Below, in pieces: positions 56,890 through 64,000 of a stretch of 64,000 nucleotides of DNA. Below the pieces are notes generated by a model. That model saw only the letters and a list, made by a program, of their open reading frames with translations, was not told the DNA's origin and did no database searches. Origin of the DNA: Cololabis saira. Its lineage: Eukaryota; Chordata; Actinopteri; Beloniformes; Belonidae. The first letter of the stretch is position 1. Every line of letters starts with the position of its first letter. The position numbers were made by a program, and so were the translations under genes. The stretch covers positions 1,408,501 to 1,472,500 of the forward strand of contig NC_084599.1 in NCBI RefSeq assembly GCF_033807715.1, in the 5' to 3' direction.

Positions 56890-57840
56890 GTTTTTGCGGC
56901 CGTGGTGACGGCGGCGTTTCCGCTCCCTCTCCCACCGGCTCGTTCATGGTGACGGCAGCATTCGCTCCCTCTCCCACTTATTGATGTGACATTATTATTT
57001 TTCCTTGCAGTTATTTTTTTCTTTGAAAAAAAAAAAAGGAAAGAAACAAGAGAGGATTGTTCTCTTCTTTTTGAGTAAAGACGCCTTTTTTTGCCTTTTC
57101 TCATAGCCGTGGTGATGGCAGCGTGGCCCTCCCCTCTCCCGCCGGCATATTGGCGGTGACGGCAGCGTGCTCGCTGTGGTGACGGCAGCGTTTCCACTCC
57201 CCTCTCCCACTGACACATCCGTGCTGACGGTAGCGTGGCCGCTCCCCTCTCCCGCCGGCATATTGGTGGTGACGGCAGCGTGCTCGCTGTGGTGACGGCA
57301 GCGTTTCCGCTCCCCTCTCCCACCGACATATTGGCGGTGACGGCAGCATGCTCGCTGTGGTGTGGGCAGCGTTTCCGCTCCCCTCTCCCACTGACACATC
57401 CGTGCTGACGGTAGCGTGGCCGCTCCCCTCTCCCGCCGGCATATTGGTGGTGACGGCAGCGTGCTCGCTGTGGTGACGGCAGCATTTCCGCTCCCCTCTC
57501 CCACTGACACATCCGTGTTGACGGTAGCGTGGCCGCTCCCCTCTCCCGCCGGCATATTGGTGGTGACGGCAGCGTGCTCGCTGTGGTGACGGCAGCGTTT
57601 CCGCTCCCCTCTCCCACCGACACCTACGTGGTGACGGCAGCGCGTCCGCTCCCCTCTCCCACCGGCACATCCGTGGTGACGGCAGCGTGACCGCTCCCCT
57701 CTCTCACAGACACATTCGTGTGGACGGCAGCGTATCCATTCCTCTTTCCTGCCCGCACATTCGTGTGGACGGCAGCGTGTCCGCTCCTCTCTCCTGCCAG
57801 CACATCCGTGGTGACGGCAGCGTGTTCGCTCCCTCTCCCA
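56890..57840. repeat. tandem repeats in the DIRS 5' region
   Basis: Units built from GGTGACGGCAGCGT and CTCCCCTCTCCCAC segments. The block CTCTCCCGCCGGCATATTGG recurs at spacings of about 181 and 113 bp. Frames read here on the minus strand are artefacts of the repeat. Confidence 0.85.
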
Positions 57841-57852
57841 CCGGTCGCTGTG

Positions 57853-59328
57853 ATGGAGCGCTCATGCCCAGGGTGCATGGCCGCCCTGGATCCTGCGGAT
57901 GACCAGGACCTCTGCGTGTCGTGCCTGGGCCCTGAGCAGCCGGAGCCGTCGGCCAGCCTCCCCTCATCTCAGCCGGGGTCTTCTCTGAAGCGATCGGCAA
58001 AGAGAGTGGTGGGGGCCCCCAAACAACGGCGGATGACGAGCCAGCTCTCCTCTAAGGTAGATCGCTTGGCCGCCGACATGGAGCAGATGAAGGCGCTCCT
58101 CCTCAATCTACAGCCTGGTACTGGCCAGGTGGAACCTGCCATGCCAGAGTTTGCTCTGAGGTCGCCACCGCCGCTGCCAGAGGACGCCATCTCCATTGCG
58201 GCCTCGGCGAGCCACTTCAATGTGTCATCAGGGGACCCGGCCTCACAGCGCTCGGGGTTCTCCGCGCACTCATCTGCCCAGAGCTCTCAGGAGGGGACGG
58301 CTTGTTCCTCCGTGGAGAGCGTTATCCGCACTGCCCTGGCGCACTTGCAGCTGGATACACCGCGTGCGGAGGTGGCCTCTAGCGCCTTCCACAGGCGCAA
58401 TCCTTCTCCGGTGGAATTCACCATTCCGCCTTCGTCTGATTTTTTGAGGGAGCTGCACTCATGCTGGAGAGATGTCACAGCCCTCTCCAGGCTAACAGCT
58501 GATGACCGCGCTCTGACGGCGATGGAGGACGCTGCAGTGGCTGGTCTCCACCACATGCCCCCCATCGAGCCCTCCATTGCAGCACTGATAGTGGCTCCTA
58601 ATGAGGCTCTGAAGCCAGATCCCAAGTGCCCCTCTACCCAGTGTAGGGTTACTGATGGGCATATTTGTAAGGCTTATGAAACAGCGGCGTGCATCGGCCG
58701 GCTGGGGAACACCCTTTCTCATCTGCTACTGGCTCTCTCCACCTCCCTGCAAGATGCACAGGTGGATGATTCCACACGGGACTTGTGTGATGTGTCCCTA
58801 CAGGCTTTTGCCTCCCAGACGAGGGAGCTGGGGCGGCTGATGTCCACCCTGGTGCACACGCGCCGTCATGTCTGGCTGGCGCAGTCACCCCTGACGGAGA
58901 CTGCTCGTAGGGTTCTTCATCAGGCACCGGCAGAACCGGGGGAGCTGTTTGGGGCAACTGCCCTGGAAGCTCTGAACCGCACCGCCCTGGCCGATGAGAC
59001 CAGGCAGCGACTGGTGCACCTTCACAGGAGGGCGCCCGCTTCCAGTACACCGAGAGGCCCTTCGTCCGCCCCTGGACGTCGCCCCCAGCCACCTGCACGC
59101 GGGAGCCAGCGCAGCTCCCAACGGCCCGTTGGACAGCCTGCCGGGGACTTTCGCCCCCCTGTGCGCGGACCGCTCCAGCAGCGTCGGGCTGTTGGCCTCG
59201 ACCATCGCCCCCCCCGGCACGTCCAGAGGCCGGGGGAGACGGCGCTAGGGCCACGGGGCCAGTCGTCGGCTGCTTTTCCCGGCAGCAGCTCAGTCACTGG
59301 GCTGCCTGCTCGTCGGACCCCTGGGTAA
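57853..59328 (+). CDS. DIRS gag-like protein
   Basis: 491 codons from ATG at 57853. Opens with a short Cys motif (CPGCMAALD ... DLCVSCLG), then a Ser/Pro-rich region with a predicted short coiled coil (SSKVDRLAADMEQMKALLLN). The central part has FLRELHSCWRDVTALSRL and CRVTDGHICKAYETAACIGR, and a basic C-terminus (RRAPASS, ARGSQRSSQRP). Layout matches first ORFs of fish DIRS elements. Intact as read. The start was chosen as the first ATG beyond the tandem repeats. Confidence 0.8.
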   Translation: MERSCPGCMAALDPADDQDLCVSCLGPEQPEPSASLPSSQPGSSLKRSAKRVVGAPKQRRMTSQLSSKVDRLAADMEQMKALLLNLQPGTGQVEPAMPEFALRSPPPLPEDAISIAASASHFNVSSGDPASQRSGFSAHSSAQSSQEGTACSSVESVIRTALAHLQLDTPRAEVASSAFHRRNPSPVEFTIPPSSDFLRELHSCWRDVTALSRLTADDRALTAMEDAAVAGLHHMPPIEPSIAALIVAPNEALKPDPKCPSTQCRVTDGHICKAYETAACIGRLGNTLSHLLLALSTSLQDAQVDDSTRDLCDVSLQAFASQTRELGRLMSTLVHTRRHVWLAQSPLTETARRVLHQAPAEPGELFGATALEALNRTALADETRQRLVHLHRRAPASSTPRGPSSAPGRRPQPPARGSQRSSQRPVGQPAGDFRPPVRGPLQQRRAVGLDHRPPRHVQRPGETALGPRGQSSAAFPGSSSVTGLPARRTPG

Positions 59329-59401
59329 TTTCCACCTTAACCCATGGGTACGTACTGCAGTTCCGACACCGGCCCCCTACCTCCGGCCTGGTCAAGATGA
59401 C

Positions 59402-59956
59402 GTCATCAGAGAGCCAGCGAACATTCTGGCTCTGACTCTGGAGTTATCCGTCCTGCTGGCCAAGGGCGCCATTGTGCCGGTAGACCCCCTGCTGCAGCCC
59501 CGGGGGTTCTACTCAACCTACTTTCTTGTCAGTAAGAAAGACGGCGGCCTTCGTCCCATCTTGGACCTGAGAGGCCTCAACGGGTACATGAAGGCCCTGC
59601 CCTTCCGGATGCTGATCACAGCAGATGTTCTGCGTGCGGTCGGTCAGGGGGAGTGGTTTACGACGGTAGATCTACAGGACGCTTACTTTCACGTGCCGAT
59701 TGCGGCACAGCACCAGCGGTTCCTGAGGTTCGCTTATCAGGACCGCCATTACCAGTTCAGGGTGCTCCCGTTCGGGCTCTCCCTGTCCCCAAGAGTTTTC
59801 ACCAGGTGCGTGGCGGCAGCCCTCGCTCCCCTGCAGGCACAGGGTATGAAGGTTCTGCCGTACCTGGACGATTGGCTGATATGCGCGCTATCCCGAGAAC
59901 AAGTTGTGGCAGACACAGCCCTCCTTTTGTCGCATGTGGCCAAACTAGGGCTCACA
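59402..59956 (+). pseudogene. DIRS reverse transcriptase, N-terminal part
   Basis: RGFYSTYFLVSKKDGGLRPI, LDLRGLNGYM, TTVDLQDAYFHVPI, FRVLPFGLSLSPRVFTR and KVLPYLDDWLI carry the RT blocks with an intact YLDD. An upstream segment in another frame (DPWVISTLTHGYVLQF, about 59310) suggests a frameshift near 59400. The frame is cut at 59956 by the inserted transposon. Confidence 0.88.
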
Positions 59957-61242
59957 TACCCCTTTTACACCAAGCTGGTTCCAGGGCTGGTTCTGGGCTA
60001 GAGCCAGACTTAGCACCAGTTCTTTGGTTTTACACAGCCTAAGCTCCGGCTCCTGACTCTCAAAACGGGTGCTACGCCAGCCCCTTTGAGCTGCTGGGCC
60101 AGCTCAAAGAACCGCTTTACGTCGGGGGCTGGGGGCGGGGCTGGGGACGGTGTTACTGAACAACCAAAGCAGAGTAAACGCGGAAGCGCGCCATTTTTAA
60201 ACAACGTAGCGTTGAAGAAGGCGGTTAAGTTAGCAGACTCTTTTATTATTACATCCATTTATTTAATAATGGATGTAAAACAGAAGCAGCAGTGGTCTAC
60301 GGTACAATCCACCAACAGTAACGTCTGCGGGCTCCGTGCCCGCCGATGCAGTGGCGCAGCCTCGCATCCGAGCCCGCGGGGAAGCGTTCCAGCCCTGGGA
60401 CGCTTGGACGCGAGGCTGCGGAGCCCGCCGATGCAGCGGCAGCTCCATCCATTTATTTAATAAAAAATCCTGGCCCGCGGGGACGCCTCCCAAACCGCGG
60501 TTCTGGTTCCACGTTACACCAACGCAGAGCCTACGGCGTATGTTATGGAGGAGGAGAGGAGCTCCTGAGCAGAGGAGAGGAGAGGAGATGCCGGCTCAAA
60601 TTTCTTAACAGGCGTTATTTGGATAAACTGAGCCCAGGTTGGGGATCTTAAAGGTTACTTTACCTGAAAAAAATACTAAAACTTAATAAAGTGCCATATT
60701 AACAGCGCTACAGCTGAAATTAAAACAGCTTTTGGCTCTCAGCTTCCTCATATGGTGTGACGATCGACGCAGAGCCTACGGCGTAGGTTACGCGGCGACG
60801 GGCGCCGTAAGCCGTACCCTACGCCGTAGGCTCTGCGTCGATTTAACGCGGAACCATAAATCAGCTCCGGAGCCGGCAGTCAGCCAGAAATTCATCTCCG
60901 AAAACATCGGGTCAAATTTCTTAACAGGCGTTATTTGGATAAACTGAGCCCAGGTTGGGGATCTTAAAGGTTACTTTACCTGAAAAAATATTAAAACTTA
61001 ATAAAGTGCCATATTAACAGCGCTACAGCTGAAATTAAAACGGCTTTTGGCTCTCAGCTTCCTGATCAGGGTAGGGATGAAAACGAGGGGGCGTGGTGAC
61101 GTGATGACGTGTCTCTCTGGCCAGCTCCAGGCCAACACCAGCTGTGTAGAAGCAAACGGTTCTTACTTAAGAACCAACCGCGAACCAGCTCTAGCTCCAG
61201 CACTAGCACCAGCCCTGGAACCAGCTTGGTGTAAAAGGGGTA
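59957..61242. mobile_element. DNA transposon nested in the DIRS RT gene
   Basis: Inverted ends TACCCCTTTTACACCAAGC (left) and its complement GCTTGGTGTAAAAGGGGTA (right), continuing through GGTTCCAGGGCTGG, flanked by ACA at 59954-59956 and 61243-61245. Removing the element with one ACA leaves the DIRS frame continuous. 1286 bp, no transposase. Inside are two ~150-bp direct repeats (60596-60750 and 60912-61065) around a palindromic GCAGAGCCTACGGCGTAGG module. Confidence 0.85.
60596..61065. repeat. direct repeat pair around an inverted-repeat module
   Basis: CAAATTTCTTAACAGGCG to CTCTCAGCTTCCT occurs at 60596-60750 and again at 60912-61065. Between them, 60767-60841 contains GACGCAGAGCCTACGGCG and its complement. 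The same ~150 bp appears inverted at 3487-3640 in the Harbinger-like element. Confidence 0.85.
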
Positions 61243-62060
61243 ACAGTGAACAGAGGGAAGAGCTGTCTGGCTCCCTCCCAGCGAGTCGCCTACTTGGGAT
61301 TGGTACTCGACTCGGTGACCATGAGGGCCTGTCTCTCACCGCGGCGTGTGAGCGACATCCTGCGGCTCCTCCCCCGATTCAGGAGGGGCAGACGGCTGCC
61401 TTACGTCCAGTTCCTGCAGCTTTTGGGCAAATTAACAGCCGCCTCGGCTGTTGTGCCTTTGGGCCTGCTGACGCTACGCCCCCTGCAGATGTGGCTGAAC
61501 AGCCTTCGCCTGGATGCCGAAAGGCACAGGCACAGGCTGGTCAGGGTGTCGCGGGTGTGTGTCCATGCCCTGGCACCCTGGAAAGACAGGGCGTTCCTGC
61601 TGGGGGGTGTGCCCTTGGGCACTATCCCCTCCTTCCGGGAGACTGTCACCACAGATGCCTCCCTCTCGGGGTGGGATGCCGTTTGGCGCGGCAGGCCTGC
61701 CCAAGGGCAGTGGTCTGCGCGGGACCGCACACGCCACATCAATGTGCTGGAGCTCCGTGCTGTACACCTCGCACTTGAGCACTTTTTACCTCACCTGTGG
61801 GGGAGGCACGTACTGGTTCGGTCAGACAATATGTCCACTGTCTCCCAGATCAACCACCAGGGGGGCCACAGGTCTGCACAGCTGCTGCGGGTGTCCTGGG
61901 GCCTTCTGACATGGGCCGCTCCTCGCCTCCTCGGCCTGCGGGCGATGTACCTGCCAGGGGACAGGAATCAGGTGGCGGACTTCCTGTCCCGACACAAGCC
62001 TCCCCCGGGAGAGTGGCGGCTTCATCCGGAGGTAGTGGGGATGATTTGGGTCCCCTTAGC
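61243..62060 (+). pseudogene. DIRS RT C-terminus and RNase H
   Basis: RVAYLGLVLDSVTM, LPYVQFLQLLGKLTAASAVV, TTDASLSGWDAVW, INVLELRAVHLAL, VLVRSDNMSTVSQINHQGG and LPGDRNQVADFLSR are the thumb and RNase H blocks with the D-E-D-D residues visible. The C-terminal end breaks into two other frames between about 62055 and 62205. Confidence 0.88.
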
Positions 62061-62208
62061 AGAGCGGTGGTGGACCTATTTGCCTCGGGCGTCTCTGCTC
62101 ACTGCCCCCTCTGGTTCTCCTGGACAGAGGAGACCAGTCCTCTGGGTCAGGATGCCCTAGGGCACGAGTGGCCCGACGGGCTCCTATACGCGTTCCCCCC
62201 CACTCCCT

Positions 62209-63342
62209 TTGATCCTGCCAACGTTGCAGAGGGTCCTCCAGAGAGGTCACAGGCTCCTCTTGGTGGCCCCCTTCTGGCCGGGGAAACTGGGTCTGGCCAC
62301 TGCAGGGCCCGACCCGTTAGTGTCAAGCTGTACTGAGCCCGTCAGGGCTACCATCTTGAACGCCCGTGCACCCTCCACCCGCCTCCAGTATGAGTGCAAG
62401 TGGAGGGGATTCTCTGCCTGGTGTGCGGACAGGGCAGAGGACCCTATGCTTTGCCCTGTGGCCACGATCCTGGAGTTCCTTCAGTCCCTCCTGGATGATG
62501 GCCATGCTCAGTCCACTTTGAGGGTGTACGTGGTGGCCATTTCATCACGACATGCCCTGGTCAAGAATGCCACCGTGGGGTGCCACCGGCTGGTTTGTCT
62601 CTTTCTTAGGGGGGCTCTGAGGCTGCGCCCCCCGAGGACCCCAAGGGCCCCGGTGTGGGACCTGTCCATGGTGCTAGGTGCCCTCTCTTCTCCACCTTTT
62701 GAGCCCTTGGCCCAGGTGGACCTGAAGTGGCTTTCTATGAAGACGGCTTTTCTCCTCGCTATGACGTCGGCAAAGCGTGTCAGTGAGTTACATGCCCTGT
62801 CAGTCAGCGGGTACTGCCTGAGGTGGAACCCGGATGGCTCAGGGGTTACGTTGTGGCCGAACGTGGCGTTCCTGCCCAAGGTCCTGCCGCGTGATCATGC
62901 TAATCGGCCTATCCAGCTTGCCCGGTTCGATCCCGAGCCTGCGGAGGGTGGGCCAAGCCCTTTGTGCCCCGTACGGGCCCTTGCTGCTTATTTTGCTTCC
63001 ACCGCGCCTGTGCGACGGTCGGAGCAGCTTTTTATCTGTCATGGTGGCCCTAACAGGGTGCGTGCTATTTCTAGACAACGCCTGTCCCACTGGGTGGTGG
63101 ACACCATCGAGCACGCCTACAGGGCCACTGGCCGCCCCTTACCAGTGGGGGTGAGGTGCCACTCGACCAGAAGCGTCTCAGCTTCTTTGGCTGCCCTGAA
63201 GGGGGTGCCTCTGGAGAACATCTGCACAGCGGCTTCGTCGACGTCGCCGGACACGTTCTCCAGATTTTACCGGATCAATGTCGCCACTCCCCAACCATTT
63301 GGCATGGTTCTACTCCCGGGTCCTTCTGCCCCTGGTCCGTGA
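62209..63342 (+). CDS. DIRS tyrosine recombinase
   Basis: 377 codons as an open frame; the upstream part overlaps the end of the RNase H region. Core-binding segment STRLQYECKWRGFSAWC and the catalytic domain SAKRVSELHALS (first Arg), CHSTRSVSAS (His-x2-Arg) and DTFSRFYRIN (nucleophile Tyr) are all present. It would integrate the circular DNA copy, in place of a DDE integrase. No lesion seen in the catalytic part. Confidence 0.88.
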   Translation: MILPTLQRVLQRGHRLLLVAPFWPGKLGLATAGPDPLVSSCTEPVRATILNARAPSTRLQYECKWRGFSAWCADRAEDPMLCPVATILEFLQSLLDDGHAQSTLRVYVVAISSRHALVKNATVGCHRLVCLFLRGALRLRPPRTPRAPVWDLSMVLGALSSPPFEPLAQVDLKWLSMKTAFLLAMTSAKRVSELHALSVSGYCLRWNPDGSGVTLWPNVAFLPKVLPRDHANRPIQLARFDPEPAEGGPSPLCPVRALAAYFASTAPVRRSEQLFICHGGPNRVRAISRQRLSHWVVDTIEHAYRATGRPLPVGVRCHSTRSVSASLAALKGVPLENICTAASSTSPDTFSRFYRINVATPQPFGMVLLPGPSAPGP

Positions 63343-63384
63343 GGTAAGTGACCGGGATTCTACGTGACATTGTTGGTATTCGTC

Positions 63385-63556
63385 ATCCAGTGCTTACAGC
63401 ACCGCCTGGCGGTCAGTAGGGACGAAATAGAACGAAAGTTACGCCTGTAACTACGGTTCTATGAGTCCCGGATGACCGCCAGGCCTGCCGGTCACTCCAA
63501 ATCCTCGTGCTCTCGCGAGAAGATTCTAGGAGTCGATCTCATGCTGACGCCGTTGT
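63385..63556. repeat. DIRS right inverted repeat and internal complementary region
   Basis: 63385-63433 is the exact inverse of 56348-56396. The following ~120 bp repeats GGATGACCGCCAGGC and includes the inverse of the 56490-56520 segment. The element ends just before GTTGTTAAT. Confidence 0.85.
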
Positions 63557-63716
63557 TAATATATATGCGCCAAACTGGGACAATGATTTATTTTTTAGAA
63601 CTTTGTTTTCCCTTTTTCCGGATTTGTCCTCACACCTACTTATTTTAGGAGGGGATTTCAATTGCTGGCTGGATCCCAAGCTGGACCGCTCTTCCACTCG
63701 TGACTCTGTTCCCTCT
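63557..63716 (+). pseudogene. L1 endonuclease fragment
   Basis: VVNIYAPNWDNDLFFRTLF, then LLILGGDFNCWLDPKLDRS, is the central block of an L1 ORF2 endonuclease. It begins at the DIRS border, indicating insertion of DIRS into an L1, and ends at a switch to another LINE at about 63718. Confidence 0.8.
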
Positions 63717-63718
63717 AG

Positions 63719-64000
63719 GTCTGCAAGGGGGGACGGTGGAGAGCCTGCTGACCAGCAGCTTCACCAGCTGGTACGGGAGCTGCACCGACAGAGATCATAG
63801 AGCTCTCAGGAGGGTGGTGCGCTCAGCCGAGCGCATCACTGGCTGTCAGTTGCCTACACTGGAGGAACTGTACACACAGCGCTGCCTCAGCAAATCCCTA
63901 AGGATTATAAAGGACCCCACACACCCCCAAAACACATTTTTTAAGTTGCTGCCCTCAGGGAAACGATACCAGTCAATCAAGGCCAATATCAGCAGACTGA
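63719..64000 (+). pseudogene. Rex1-like LINE ORF2 C-terminus (runs off window)
   Basis: In one frame: SWYGSCTDRDHRALRRVVRS, AERITGCQLPTLEELYTQRC and LLPSGKRYQSIKA, the C-terminal domain of Rex1/CR1-type LINEs. Continues past 64000. Related to the element at 32560-33815, whose equivalent segment reads [16 protein letters not shown]. Confidence 0.8.

Larger units (their letters stand above)
56340..63556 (+). mobile_element. DIRS-type tyrosine-recombinase retrotransposon
   Basis: A 49-bp segment at 56348-56396 (GTTCTATTTCGTCCC...AAGCACTGGAT) recurs perfectly inverted at 63385-63433, and ACCAACAATGTCACGT is also inverted between the two ends. Beyond the right repeat, 63434-63556 contains sequence complementary to the inner left end (GCGTCAGCATG...GATCGACT), as in the internal complementary regions of DIRS elements. 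Between the ends are gag-like, RT, RNase H and tyrosine-recombinase genes in the DIRS order. Interrupted by a DNA transposon at 59957-61242. Confidence 0.9.

Noticed and set aside
56826..57670. 189 to 265-codon minus-strand frames
   Set aside because: They read through the tandem repeats of the DIRS 5' region and have no family features.

Overview
The window is nuclear DNA of a teleost fish. It carries most of one conserved vertebrate gene, ect2 (Rho guanine-nucleotide exchange factor of cytokinesis), on the minus strand. Nineteen coding exons run from the ATG at 41601 down to an exon ending at 2700. Their summed length (2140 nt, 713 codons plus one base) stays in frame through every junction I could place. 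A likely non-coding first exon and promoter lie at about 42440-42850. The last exons (end of the PH domain and the C-terminal tail) lie beyond the left edge.

The introns, about 40 kb, are packed with transposons and tandem repeats. From left to right they hold: a tRNA-like SINE between two identical 229-bp direct repeats (1519-2356); a Harbinger-like element with a 12-bp satellite inside it (3321-4942); a small hAT element next to an ect2 splice site (5527-5932); a decayed Tc1-like element with two internal minisatellites (5978-8236); 16-bp and 43/45-bp arrays (9532-12644); a broken Harbinger transposase and an L1 tail (14.7-15.6 kb); a 13/10-bp array (19459-21235); LINE fragments; a GC-rich repeat with a CA microsatellite (24565-25650); further MITEs and hAT elements; a Rex1-like LINE (32560-33815); an L2-like LINE split by an element with ~150-bp inverted repeats that encodes a FEN1/XPG-like nuclease with a cysteine-rich tail (34857-37734); and a 37-bp minisatellite grown from a LINE coding region (39769-40212).

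Right of ect2 (43-64 kb) I see no host gene. The region is nested retroelements: L1 and L2-like LINE pieces, a second copy of the GC-rich repeat, a 5'-truncated gypsy LTR retrotransposon (49480 to about 54960), and a nearly complete DIRS-type tyrosine-recombinase retrotransposon (about 56340-63560). The DIRS reverse transcriptase is interrupted by a 1.29-kb DNA transposon with a 3-bp target duplication.

The strongest leads are the nuclease-encoding TIR element, the minisatellites born inside transposon coding sequence, the 229-bp duplication around a SINE, and the uncharacterised GC-rich repeat family. All assignments come from reading translated motifs, splice signals and repeat ends by eye; no database search was run.
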